Source: Nageia nagi (taxonomy: Eukaryota; Pinophyta). Taken from it: a stretch of DNA of 64,000 bases. Below are positions 22,705 through 34,389 of the stretch, in pieces; position 1 is the stretch's first letter, and every line of letters begins with the position of its first letter. The stretch lies in the NCBI GenBank assembly GCA_050084985.1, contig JBITNC010000001.1, positions 134,540,001-134,604,000 on the forward strand, in the 5' to 3' direction. The notes under the pieces are model-generated. The model was not told where the DNA came from. It saw nothing but the letters and a program-made list of their open reading frames with translations, and searched no databases. The translations under genes were made by a program, and so were the position numbers.

Positions 22705-24265
22705 ATTGTATCCAAGAATAATCATCTCTAGGACCGTAGTTTGTCCTTTGGCGCATATCCTGGATGAATGCCTCCAAGTTCTGAAAGGAAGAACCTCCGG
22801 CCATCACCGCCTTACCTGCCGCCTCCTTCAGTTTTCGGGAAGTGTTCCTCGCCTCCTTCCCTTCCTCACTTTGCATCAATCTCCTCACTGCACTCTCTAT
22901 CTCCTCCCTCGTCACCAATCTCTCATCGTCCACGTCCCACTCACTCAAATCCATCCCAACCTTCCAAACGTCTTTTGCAAATCTGCAATTGAGAGACTGG
23001 TCGCCGAAATAAGGCCAACCCAACATTGGTACTCCCATGCTCATGCTCTCCAGCGTCGAATTCCATCCACTGTGAGTCAGAAATCCTCCCACAGAAGGGT
23101 GGGAAAGCACCTTCAGCTGGGGTGCCCAACTCACAAACAGCGCTCGCTCCTTAGTTCGTTCACTGAAGCCACTGGGCAAAGCAACAGATTCTCCTTCAGC
23201 CAAATCGGAACGGAGTACCCACAGGAAGGGCTGCCCGCTTGCTTCCAACCCCAACGCCATTTCTTCCAACTGCTGTTGGGACTTGACCGCCAGACTGCCA
23301 AAGGAAACGTACACAACAGAACCCACAGGGTGTGTGTCAAGCCACTTCAGACAGCTCTCGTCTTCCTCCCACATACTGCTTTGGACGGATTCATTTGTTC
23401 CTAGTAAGAAACCCGGCAGAAATACAGGACCTATGGCTACTGCTGGGTACCCTTTCACGGAAAGCGCCGCTGCGGCTTCTTTCCCTTCTAATTCTTCAAA
23501 GGTGTTGATGAGCACGTAGTCAACCCCTTTATTCACCATTTCAGATTCATACAGAAGGCACTTGAACAGGAGTCCCGACGCGTGCTGCTCACGGTAGAAG
23601 GACATTAAATCGCTGGGCAATAACGGTGGTATATTTCCCGGCAGACTCCTTATAACTCTGTCACTAGAGTTCTTCGCATCGGAAAGCATAATAATCAGTT
23701 CCTATGTTGAAATGGATAAAAATGGTGCCAACATTTGCAGGTATTATAAATTACCTTTCACTGGAATGTGTCCCTCTGAGAGTAGCAAATGAGCTTGTTT
23801 TTGTGCGATGGAAGCAGCGGCGCAAAGAGGCCAGAAGAGAACCCTTGGCAGTCCCATATTGGCGGCCACAGAGTGGGTGCAGGACATGAAAGCGTCTGAG
23901 ATGATACATGTAATGGGAGGAATAGTCAAATCGTCCAGAGCAGAGCGCAGCACCATCTCCAAGGCAGAGGGCCCACAACGCTGCAATGCAGTCGATAGTT
24001 CGTCGCAATTGTTGGTCCGACCGTGCGCAGCGGGCAAGCCGTCGGGAAAAGCCAAAAACTTGAAATTGGCACATCGGCAAGCATGCTCTGCAGATCCAAA
24101 AATGCGTTTGTGGGTCCATTCGGTGTTGAGGAAGGTGATGCAATGGAATCCTCTGGTGAGAAGCAGCTCAGAGAAAGTGGTGAGAGCCTTGATGTGACTC
24201 AGCGCAGGAAAAGGCACGACCACCGCATGCAGAGTATGTGTTTGAACCTCTGCGTGGTTCGCCAT
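22703..24265 (-). CDS. UDP-glycosyltransferase, UGT85-like, copy 2 (acceptor-site mutation, chimeric C-terminus)
   Basis: Exon 1 is 24265-23755 and exon 2 would be 23679-22703, 495 aa by homology with copy 1. The donor AAAG/GTAA is normal, but the acceptor reads TTTCCG instead of TTTCAG, so AG is lost at 23681-23680. Retaining the intron gives a stop a few codons after exon 1. The first three downstream AGs give early stops; only the AG ending 23657 keeps frame, deleting eight residues. His24 (PALSHIKAL) and Asp124 are present, though QG before the histidine became LS. The PSPG box is complete at 355-398 (WAPQ to GDQ, with HSGWNS). The last residues (about RDDYSWIQ) and the stop are encoded by filler DNA at the gypsy junction. 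A small-molecule glucosyltransferase if expressed; function is doubtful. Confidence 0.7.
22705..22729. other. Filler DNA at the UGT2 / chromovirus junction
   Basis: This 25-base stretch is built from two nearby pieces: an 18-base copy of 22675-22692 (ATTGTATCCAAGAATAAT) running through a shared AATAAT into a copy of 22641-22653 (AATAATCATCTCT). UGT homology begins immediately after. Such patchwork is characteristic of break repair with template switching at microhomology. Confidence 0.75.
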
Positions 24266-24348
24266 TGTTATGGTGGCCTTCTCTTTGGTAGCCAGAAGAT
24301 TGAGTCTTCTTCCACAGACACTGGATGTTGATGCGTAAGAGACGGATT

Positions 24349-24356
24349 CATTTATA
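24349..24356 (-). promoter_or_regulatory. TATA box of UGT copy 2
   Basis: TATAAATG on the minus strand lies about 85 bases upstream of the ATG, at nearly the same place as the TATA boxes of copy 1 and the 32.7-kb stub. Confidence 0.45.
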
Positions 24357-24486
24357 CGTGAAAGAGTGGGGTTACATAACCAACAATTCCAAAATGGAAC
24401 AAGATCATATTTGCGTTGAAGAGTAGATATAAAACTGCAGAATTTTGAGGGTCCCATCACCTTTAAGAAAAGGTAACTAATAATAG

Positions 24487-24600
24487 ACCTCACCTACAAA
24501 GATATCACGCAACGCGATGATATGGTCTCAAAATCATAATTAAAAAATTATGATTTTGAGACCATATCATCGCGTTGCGTGATATCTTTGTGGGTGAGGT
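24487..24600. repeat. Near-perfect 114-bp inverted repeat (foldback, MITE-like)
   Basis: Arms 24487-24541 and 24546-24600 are each 55 bases and complementary at all but one position, separated by four A residues. The arm begins ACCTCACC(T/C)ACAAAG. It lies 222 bases upstream of the UGT2 start codon. One mismatch in 55 means it is young or maintained. No convincing target duplication was seen. It may be a small foldback transposon or the product of an inverted duplication, and its transcript would form a long hairpin RNA. Confidence 0.9.
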
Positions 24601-25189
24601 ATATATTTTATTGGATTATTTAGTGTTTTTTTTTTTCATTTATTTCTAATAAATTGTAACATTTTTTTTAAATTATTGGGTATCTATTGTTTGATCGATG
24701 GAGTTTGATTATTATTAAGGAAATTTAATTTATTAAAAGTTTATTTTTTATTTGATTAATTTGAAGTTTGTAATACAAATTTTATAGTTTGTAAGTAGTA
24801 TGAGATTTATTGAGATTTGTAAAAGTTTACGTCTTAAGGTACAAAATTAGAATATAAGTACTAAGAAATTGAGGAAGATTCTCAAAGCATTTCAAAGGAT
24901 CATTTAAACATCTTTGGGATAAAATTTCAATTTTATTAAAGACATCTTTGTTTGATCCTTTTTTTTTATATTTTATGCTATATTGCTCTAACTTTTATAA
25001 TTATCAATTGCTCATTATCGCTTATATTATATTATGTTATTATAATCTTGTATAGGTGGAAGAGGGAATTTTCCATAGTTACCTTATTTTTTATAACAAA
25101 TAATAATATTTTGTGAATCAAGAACTTCATGAATAATTATAATGTTATAAAAATATATCTTCATAGAGTAAAGCCTCCCTATTGATGAT
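24601..25189. other. AT-rich stretch between hairpin and LINE
   Basis: It may contain further decayed LINE reverse-transcriptase sequence on the minus strand (a possible IIIIHEVL near 25120), but the match is too weak to annotate. Nothing else was seen. Confidence 0.3.
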
Positions 25190-26400
25190 CGATCACCTAT
25201 GACAAAATGAAATCACTTTTTTAATGATTTTATACGACTTATTACAAAGGTCTATAGGCCTGAAGTATTTAAAATCCTTGTGACCAACAACTTTTGAAAT
25301 CAACACAAGGAAAGTGTTAAAGTTTATATATCTAGTAATGGATTTGAAATATTGATAAAAGGATCATTGAAATGCATTAAGGCTTGATATATTTTCTCTT
25401 CGTATAATAAAAATTACATATTTGATTTTCCCTTCTTTCGACGAGCTTATGAGATAATTTTTATGATTATTTTCCATTTTTATGATTATTTTCCATAGTG
25501 TAAGGGAGAATCTATAAAAGAGTATCTATGGCCTTATCACCTGCTACGCCATTTTTGTCAATGAGATAAAAAAAAGAAGCAAACAAATTCATTCCTATTC
25601 TCAAAAATATCCTTTGTGTATTCCTCATTTCATTTTTAAATTTCTTTTTTTGGATTAAAATTTCTATATTTTTGAGTTGAATTGTGAAAATAATTTTTAT
25701 TCTTATCTCCCCGTTGACCCATTATATCCTAATTTTTTTCTACTTAAAAATTTCTTCAAAGATTAGCATATTATGATAATCACTTTAGAGATCTTTTTCT
25801 TTTTCCCCAATTTCCATTATGAAATTTCATTATTTAATAGTAGATTACTTATTATTTGGTAGATTATTTTGTACCAAAAACATTTTAAAATATTTCTCTA
25901 TTCCAAATTATCATATTCCTTAAATCACAAATCATTATTTCTTAGCTACTTACTCCATTAAAGATTCTAGAATACCTTGCATCCAACATTCCTTAATTTG
26001 ATTATTCATGCTTCAAGAATATGATTTCAAAGTGTAGGAAGGGTATTTTTACTCTTATGATATCTAAAGAGACTTCCCAAACTAAAGGATTATGATTTGA
26101 TCTAATTTTAGAATGCCTTTCTTAAAATTAATCATCAAACTAAGTAAAGCCAATCTTTGATATAAGAATTGGTTTTTATTTGACTTGAAAATATTAGTTG
26201 TTTGACCTCCTAATGAACCACATATATTTAATACCCCTACGGTAAATATCAATTAATTCTTTGAAAGTAAAAAAAGATTCAAAATCTAATGTACCTTCTA
26301 TTATATGAAAATTACCACCTTTCTTATCTAGGAAGAAAAGGAAAGAGTTGAAATCTTTATCTAGGATCCTTGGGGTATCTTCAAAGGGCTTCGTACTATC
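25190..26400 (-). pseudogene. L1-type LINE fragment: endonuclease, linker, start of reverse transcriptase
   Basis: On the minus strand, 26400-26165 reads RILDKDFNSF, KKGGNFHIIEGTLDFESF, FKELIDIYRRGIKYMW and RRSNN, the apurinic-type endonuclease of plant L1 elements. 26070 reads SNHNPLVWEV, where SDHNP is expected. 25775-25600 reads MLIFEEIFK, KKIRI.WVNGEIRIKI and FKNEMRNTQ, the linker. 25319-25200 reads NTFLVLISKVVGHKDFKYF then RPIDLCNKSYKIIKKVI, the opening of the RT domain. Stops such as TAG and TAA replace Gln codons. The later RT and the poly(A) end are not recognisable. It is a dead remnant. Confidence 0.75.
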
Positions 26401-27374
26401 ACTTAAATCTTCCCATAAATATTTCCTACCTTAATTGAATTAGCAACATAGAATAATATAAAAATATATATATTTATTTACTCTCCAACCTATAAGGGGA
26501 TAAATAAATATATACAACTAGCCCCATCGTAAGTTATATGGGAAGGGACCCCTTTTGAATAGAATAATAATAAGCCTTAAATAATAGGATTCATGAGCTG
26601 AATAAAAAACAAGATTGATCTTATGATTTTTCAACAATAAGAATCACCTTTATATTATCAATTCAGCCCCTATTATTATTAAGTTGTGATTTTCCTCTTT
26701 ACAATAGTAGGAAACACGATTTTTTCAACTATATGAAATGTTAGGTTTTATATAAGCTCTTTTGAATGGGTTCAACTTGAGAAATGATAGATTTATGCAA
26801 ACCAACCTCTCAATTATTAAAGCATTAGATTTTGAATCAAGGAAAGTTCAACTGAAAGACCCATATATTAGTAATTTTCCCTTAAATAATAATAAATAGG
26901 ATTGATTTTTTACTACTATTAGGTCAAATTTGAATGATGTTAAATGTGAAAACCTAGTAATTGAAACTCGTGATGAAGTTAAAAATAAAAATGATATATT
27001 TATTTTTAATAATAAGAAATATTTGTAATCCTAATCATAGTTGAAGACTACAATTTATATCATTTACGATATTTTTAAGATCCTTTAATACTAAATTAAA
27101 TTATCTTATTATAACTAGTATGAAGAAATGATTTTATATATAATGAAAAATATTCTTTATCTTAACTTTCTTCCTCACAAATGAATTATTTTATTCTCTT
27201 TATATATCATTATATTAAATAATGCTTCATAAAAATTCAACCTCTAAGATAGTTAGACATATTTGAGGTATACCCTTAATAACATAAATTATATTTATTC
27301 CTTCAAATCCTTACTCCATTTGATACATTAAAGTTTTTAAATCTATTATATGTTTATCTAAGAAACTTTATGCA

Positions 27375-27470
27375 AAGGTGCAAGTAGGTTTCAAAAGAAA
27401 TCATTATATCTGTGATCACATTGTAACTCTTAGAGCTATCATTGAAGAAGCCAAAGCTAATAAGTTTCAG
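27375..27470 (+). pseudogene. LINE reverse-transcriptase fragment, second family
   Basis: The frame QVGFKRNH...DHIVTLRAIIEEAKANK matches the RT motif of non-LTR elements whose members read QAGFR..HST.DHIVTLR. It is on the opposite strand to the nearby L1 fragment and of a different RT type. Only about 30 residues are recognisable; the following frame diverges. No function remains. Confidence 0.6.
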
Positions 27471-29189
27471 ATAGGACAATTTCAACTAAGAATCATATCT
27501 AATAAAATTTTTCAAATTTCAAATATCTACCTAGGATTGAAGTCTGGATCAAACACCAACATCTCATAGGAAAAGTTAGAAAGGCAATAAAGCGATGAAT
27601 TCTAAAATAGAAATGAAGCGACAACTATGAATTATTGGTATTGTTCAAATATTTTTATAAGTGTTGTATATGATATCAAGCATTAAATTTTAAATTTGAT
27701 ACTTTGTTTTCTTGAACTTAAATATAAATTTTTTTATGTATATATTTCGAAAGTCTTTTTAAAATTCCAATTTTTTTATTAAATTAAATTTATCTATTTT
27801 AATAATTTTTTTTTTTAATCATGGATAGCTATTGAAATAAAAATTAACATTCTAAATATTGATTTATTTAAGGAAGTCAACCATAATATAATGATGATCA
27901 ATTTAGTGAGTTTCTTAAAAAAAATTATGAAGATACATTTCGTTATTCATTTTGATGATTTTCTTCTTATAGGAGGATTAAGCTACTAAGATATACATAT
28001 TTCTATTATAGTCTTTTATTTTAAAAATCATAGCTCAATTTGATTAAATGATATAATATACTTTTATAAATATAAATTATAATGCTTGTAAGATATCATA
28101 TTACTCTTCTTAATATGGTTGTATTCTTGAATATATTATCATTATCCACTTTTCAAGATTACTTGTATATATATATTGATGTTAATTAATTGAAAATTAT
28201 TATTAGATATCAAAAAGATGATCTTATATTGATATTTAATTTCATAGCATGATTATACTTATTTATTAATATTTTTAATTTTATATTATTGATTCTTTTA
28301 TTTTATTTTAGTGTTTTGTTGAATATGAAGGAAGAAATATAGTTTAATGAAGAGAGAGAAGGAATTCATATGTGAGTATGATTTTTACATAAGCTCAAGA
28401 GAAAATATAATATTTCTTGTTCACAAATTCCTACAAGTCAAGGAGTGGGGTCATCTATGGGTAGCTATTGGGCAATTTTGTAGAACTCAAACCCTAATGC
28501 AACTTCCTCCTCCTCAATGAGTAGATCTCCTTGGTTATATAAAACTTGTAAGAGCTTATAGATTAGTGGAAGAATACAATTGTTCATGGAAGCAAGAATT
28601 TTGATGAAGCCACAATTTTTAAGAATGACATTAGAATTGTAGACACAAAAACTAAAGTAAGAGGGCATGAACAATGAGTTACATATGTAACTTTTGATAA
28701 GATAAGTTGCATTTAGGAAATAATACTAAGAGTGCAGGGGCACAAAATGATAAATAAAGGGTGATGAAGATAGATTGTTAGATCTCAAGGAAAAAGAATA
28801 AAGGAAACCAATATTTTATATATGGTCTTCATAAGGGGAAATTTCATTATTTTTCATAGAGAAACTATATCTATGACTACTATTTATTTCATTCTATTTA
28901 GATATATATGCAAATGCTCACAAAAAGAAAGAGAGAGTTTGAGTTAAATGTTGATATGCATTGTGAGCTTCTTTAAATATTGGGAGGAAACCTTGGTGCA
29001 TTGATGTAGGTTGGTAGTATATCCTTACTCCAATTTCTAACTTCAATTAGAATCTCTAGTAATGACTACAAGGAAGACCCTGCTTTGTTCTCCTTTGTAA
29101 ATATGAGAATACTCTATTTTTTTGTAGTTTATGATTTTCTTAAAATCCTATAGATCTTGAATGGGGGATCTAAGAGGTCATATTTAAAG
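27471..29189. other. Very AT-rich stretch, nothing recognised
   Basis: No gene, RNA or repeat family could be supported; ORFs are short and unconserved. Confidence 0.4.
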
Positions 29190-29500
29190 AAGGCTTATCA
29201 ACAATAGAGGGCTTAATGGAGGGAGGTCCTACTCAAATCATATGCAAAAAGAATAGGTAAGCTAGATTTACAAAATAACTCAATAACATTGAATTTGAGG
29301 TGATGAAAGGATCTATCAACAATGGAGGGAATGAGGAGTGTCAAACTTAATGGAGGGTGATCCTACTTCATTTTTTATTTGGAGCTAGTTGAACCAAATT
29401 TGATGTTGGTTACATACATTCTTTCACATTCTAGATAATGTAAGAAACTCATCAACAACAGAGGGCATGAAGTGTCGAGCTTAATGGAGGTAAGTTATAC
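29190..29500. repeat. Degenerate tandem repeat, three units of about 118-136 bp
   Basis: TCAACAATAGAGGG or a variant recurs near 29198, 29315 and 29451, followed each time by a CTTAATGGAGG phrase and a GTCCTACT/GATCCTACTT/GTTATACTT phrase. The units are diverged and contain no open frame. Confidence 0.6.
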
Positions 29501-30639
29501 TTTATTGTGTAAAGTCTGAAGCAAGGAGAAAAATGATGGTTGTAACCATATATCAAAAGAAGCAAAATAAAATTTGAATATGTTTAACAATTTTGATTCA
29601 ACATTATACCATTATAAAATTTGTAAAATGAGAACATGGAGCTTGTTTAAAAATTTATGTTTTTCTTCATGGATGTGTTTTATGATAGGATTCTTAGTAT
29701 TACTTCGTTCTCTTTTTTCAATATAAAAAGATTTTTGCTTCATTTTTCTTATGATGCATACTAAAATATATGTTATATCTTTTTATATAAAAGGTGGTTG
29801 GATATCCTTTCAAAACTCCTAATTTTTTTTATTAAAACATTTAACCTTTTAATAAAAAAAAAAAAGTTTACAATGGAATTAAGGAGTAGAAGTATTTTGA
29901 TAATAAAATTTACACATAAGAATCACTTATTTTCTCTTAATAATATGAATGTGAATCATTAAATGATCAATATATATTATAAGTAATTAAATGGATTGTT
30001 AATCTCATATTTAAAAATCATCTTTAGGAATTGATCATTAGATCATATTTCAGATATAAATGATCTAATGGTTGTATAAGTTCATAATCCTAACTAAATA
30101 TTTTACTAACATTAGAAAATATATATATGATTTATTCTACATATCCCACGATTACTAAAATGAGTTAAAAACTGAAAAGTAATTATTGTTAGTTTGGTAT
30201 GAAAAATGATTTGATTTATTATAGATCACTAAATATCTTAGATGTTAAAAGGTTCAGGTTTAATACTTATAACTTAGTAGAGAATTCTATACTTATGATA
30301 TTTTAACCAAAAAAATAGAAAGTATTTTTTATACATTTCATTTTAAAATTGCAAGAATTCAATTTCACTATTATGCCATAATGCCTATTTTGGATAAATT
30401 GATTAACCACATTTTATTCTAGGAAATATCCTAGACAATGCTTTCAATAATGAATAAAAAATTATGTAATAAATAGTTAATATTATTGAAATTCTAAAAA
30501 AATGATAATATCTAATATTAGATTCACTTCATATTTAATTGTAAAGCTTATATCAAGCCACAGAAAAAATTAATTAAATGTTTCTGTTAACAATTAAATT
30601 AAATTTTTTATTTAATTAAAAATAATATTTTGCATGTAT
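29501..30639. other. Very AT-rich stretch, nothing recognised
   Basis: No gene, RNA or repeat family could be supported. Confidence 0.4.
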
Positions 30640-31115
30640 TTATTTTTATTTTTTGAGAGGTATTAGCCAAAGCCACTAATCCTCTCGGTGTTGTGATCTT
30701 GCCTACTAATCACACGAATAAGGGTAAATCATGGGTTCTTTTCTTGGGTCAGACTTTTTACATGAGGATTTCTATCCAAGCCCAATAAATCAATCATAAT
30801 ACAACTAAAATGCATCCAAACTACAACCATGTAGTACCACCAATTTGAATCACTTTGCCACCATGGTATCCCCTTGGGGACTAAAATGCTAGGGTAAACA
30901 TTTGAAGAATCTATATCCATAAGCATGTAATGGGGAGTCCTTATAACCTACTATGTAGGAAACACTAGTCAACCACTACGAGCACCTTGGGTTTTACCAC
31001 TTCCTTTATAACCCCTCCACATGGGTATAGCTTCCTCTCTTGGCTTGTGGGATTGGAACCCATGACCTCCCAAAGGAGACCAAGAGTCCTTACTACTACA
31101 CCAATTCCTTACGGC
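30640..31115 (-). mobile_element. tRNA-derived SINE
   Basis: On the minus strand the element starts GCCGTAAGGAAT. It carries an A box TGGTGTAGTAG (31103-31093, fitting TRGYNNARNNG) and a B box GGTTCCAATCC (31060-31050, one mismatch to GGTTCGANTCC), spaced as in a tRNA. A body of about 400 bases follows, ending in an A-rich tail (CTCTCAAAAAATAAAAATAAAT, seen at 30660-30639). These are the parts of a plant SINE transcribed by RNA polymerase III and mobilised by LINE machinery. Clear target duplications were not found. The ORF inside is incidental. Confidence 0.7.
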
Positions 31116-32118
31116 TTGTTTAAGTATTGCAAGTAATTTAAGTATTATATTTTATGTATATTTATAGAATAAAGTGCAATATTATTCAATTATATTATTT
31201 TGATGATAAGTATAAGGAGTACTAGCTATTAATATATCTTAGTCAATGATGGAACCTTGTATCTATTTAAGGGAGAAAGATATGACATTAATTATATTGA
31301 AACACTAATAGATACACTAATACATAATATTGATCTATGTATCTCAACACAAACAATAAAGTATGGTTTTGAGGCTTTATTGCTTACTGTATTTCTTATT
31401 CATGATATTGTAGTTCAGGTATAATAAACTTCGTTAGAAATTTTGATGACACACAAAAATTTGAAGATACTAAAGGAGGTGAGTGTTGTAGTATGCTATA
31501 CCATAGTACATTGGTGTTCCATGTTGGATGAGCAACGAGGATTTAAAATTCAAGACTCAGTGATGTTGAGATTGATAAACCAGGATTTATATTGTGATCC
31601 ACTTAAAATTGGCAAATGATAATTTTGTAATTCATTTTAATTTAAATTTGATTATGGTAAGGTCAATAGAAGAATTTGGTATTTGAAATATAATTATTCA
31701 AAATTAAGTTATTTTATTGATTATAATTGATATCAAATTAACTAAGTAGAATCAATTTTTAGGATCAACAAATATGTGTACTTGACTTATGTTTGTAATC
31801 CTTAGGTTTTTATAGAATTTTTTATTAGAAACCCTAGGTTTGTTTGGCTTTTTAGTAGTATTAATTTTATACAAAATCAAAATATAAAATTATTGCTTTA
31901 AAATTATTAGAAAATACATAAATTTTAATTTTGCAAAAAAATATTTTTGAGGATAACCATATAATTTGAAGGTCATTTTATTGAATTTGGTGAGATCTTA
32001 GATTGAAATATTTTGTTGAAACCATACCAAGAAATATTTGTGATATTAAAAGATCATATTTTAAGTACAATAGCTTATCAATGCTCTCTAAATAAATTAT
32101 AAAAATATTATGTATCAA
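31116..32118. other. AT-rich stretch, nothing recognised
   Basis: No gene or repeat family could be supported. Confidence 0.4.
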
Positions 32119-32304
32119 TTTGATAATACTATATCCTATATTTATATCATATTACATTGTACCACTTTATGTATTTTTTGTTTGCATTACTAATATAGTA
32201 TTATGAATTGTATGATAATACTATAACTTATATTTATATCATATTTCATAATGCCACTTTATGTATTTTTGCTTTCCATCACTAGTCTAGTATTATGAAT
32301 TGTA
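32119..32304. repeat. Two-unit tandem duplication of about 93 bp
   Basis: 32119-32212 and 32213-32304 both run TGATAATACTAT..CTTATATTTATATCAT..CCACTTTATGTATTTTT..AGTATTATGAATTGTA, with roughly ten differences. Confidence 0.8.
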
Positions 32305-32660
32305 TTATACGTTGCCTTTCAGAAATATGAATTAACCCGTGTCCAAGTTAAGAGTGTTTCGTAAAGAAATAAAAATTATAAGGTTAACATGCTAAATTTA
32401 GTAGAGATCTTATACAATTCCATAAAAATACACATTTGATGCACCAGGTAAAATATAAAATTATATCTTAAATATTTAGGTAAATGTGTTCTTTCTTAGG
32501 AAATGGAAGTGAAATGATTGATAATATTACTAGTGATGATATGAAAAATGATATTTCTTTTGGTACTAATATTGTTGAAATTCTTTTCAATATTGGTAGA
32601 ACTAATACTATAAAAGAAAATAGTGGTACTGATAAATGAAAGATTCAAAAATAAAAACTA

Positions 32661-32699
32661 ATGGAGAGTATGTGTATGAACGGCTCGGTGGTTCGCCAT
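32661..32699 (-). pseudogene. Truncated UGT 5' fragment (13 codons)
   Basis: The minus strand reads MANHRAVHTHTLH, the start of the same glycosyltransferase family. After CTCTCCAT homology stops and a TAG follows at once. Upstream (32700-32890) the promoter-proximal DNA also matches the other copies, including a TATAAA box near 32789-32796 and the TTGCGTTGAAGGGTAGAT phrase seen upstream of UGT2. The remaining 480 codons are absent. It is either a copy truncated by deletion or a duplication that ended within exon 1. Confidence 0.85.
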
Positions 32700-32788
32700 T
32701 GTTAGGGCTGCCTTCTCTCTCTCTGGTAGAGATATGGTAGCCAGAACCCTCACTCCAACTGGGGATTTGGATGTGTTAGGTACAGAGT

Positions 32789-32796
32789 CGTTTATA
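32789..32796 (-). promoter_or_regulatory. TATA box of the truncated UGT copy
   Basis: TATAAACG on the minus strand lies about 90 bases upstream of the truncated ATG, equivalent to the boxes of copies 1 and 2. Any transcript from it would run into unrelated DNA. Confidence 0.4.
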
Positions 32797-32899
32797 AGTG
32801 GAATGCTTGACTTATATCGCCAACGATAATACGAGCGAACGGAACACAATTGCGTTGAAGGGTAGATTTTCAACGTAGATGGTGCCTACTGCTGAGGAT

Positions 32900-34380
32900 A
32901 CTTATTCTCCGTGTAGAATAGAGGTGTTCATATCCAATCAAATTAATACATTACAACAAATATAAAACAAACAATACTCTTAAGATGATATTGAGTCGAT
33001 ATTATCACTCACTGCAGCTACAAACTACCATAGAATCGGTATCCATATGCACTTTCCACCAGATATATGTACTACAGCATTCAAGTGCGATTTTACTATA
33101 ACAGTGATATTATGACAAACAATTCCTACCCTTTGTCAGTTTTTAAAGTATGTGTACTACGAAATTAACATGGAAAACATGCCATCTTCAATTTGAAATT
33201 TAGGATCTCAGGACCCTTCGTCAATATTTGTGCTTGTATCTTCTATTATTATTTTTAAATCTATTAGTAACTTTCATAAGATCTAAGTGCTTATTCGTGT
33301 ATAATATATGTAGCGAGCTTCATCATTAAGATTATTATTAAGCTTATAAAATGTTTAGAATAAATGTGAATGTGCTGCTCTTCTAAATCTCAATTTCAAA
33401 GGATATACAGAGAAGAATTTAAGCTGATATCAAATTAGGCATGTTGCTTATTATTACTACACCAATATTTGTATATAGAATTGCATTAGATAATTGTATA
33501 GTAATGTTGCATTATATTCTAGTTATATTTTTTTATGAAGTTTTAATTTTTATTTATTAGATTGGATAATTTTTATTAATTTTTTTTCTTACTTTTTATT
33601 TATTAGATATGGATAAATTTTATTTATTAGATGTTCATAAATATCATGAATTATTTGTATTCTTTTGTTACTTGCATTTATTCATGAAGAGAATCATGAA
33701 GTGAGGTGTGTAAAACTTCACACCAATACACAAGAACTAAATAGATCCAACTAATGAAGTTGAGTTTTCACATTTCCTTAAGGTATATCAAAAGATTATC
33801 CTAGGTGATTATTATCATTTTTATCTCTAAAAACCCATTGATTGTATATTTATTATTGTAAACTACATTTATTATTATAAGAAGCGGACTCTCATATATA
33901 ATTATTGTAATTAATAATATGTTTAAGGGAGGTCCCAATCCTCCCTAATTATCATCATAAAATATTGGATTAAATGATATTTTTGTGAAATAATAATGTA
34001 ATATATCCTACTTTAATTACATAGTATATATTTATAAAAGTAGCATAACAAATTGGACTAATCACATCTAGCCAACAAATCCATATAGAATGTAACAAAC
34101 TAGACAAAATATTTGAGTGAATAAATTACTGTCATTTAAAACACTCTAAAAAAACCCCTCACACCCCCATATTATATCATTATCCAAATGTGTATACATA
34201 CAATAACAACTACTTGATGAACACACTTTATAGTTCATCAACACATATGAGATAAATAGAGACATACATATCTACTCATGATAAGTAATAGTGTAACTAG
34301 TCTCACTTTTCTTCTTCACTAGGGCTAACCTTATTAGACATGTAACCATGCATAACCAACTATCAATGATTCATTAATAT
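32900..34380. other. AT-rich stretch, nothing recognised
   Basis: Short local repeats such as TTTTATTTATTAGAT (33545-33630) are present. No gene could be supported. Confidence 0.4.
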
Positions 34381-34389
34381 ATTTGGATA

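Noticed and set aside
22676-23404. Long plus-strand open frame (242 codons) antisense to UGT2
   Set aside because: It is the mirror of conserved UGT codons. Similar antisense frames appear opposite copies 1 and 3, with no start context or independent motif.
24487-24600. Intrinsic terminator for the UGT2 region
   Set aside because: A stem-loop terminator is a bacterial signal. This is upstream of a plant gene and far too long; a foldback repeat is the better reading.
27860-28020. Possible reverse-transcriptase FDDF box
   Set aside because: A single HFDDFLL match without flanking RT motifs is too weak to call.
31050-31103. Possible tRNA gene
   Set aside because: A and B boxes are present but no cloverleaf arms or anticodon stem can be drawn, and a long body with an A-rich tail follows; a SINE head explains it.
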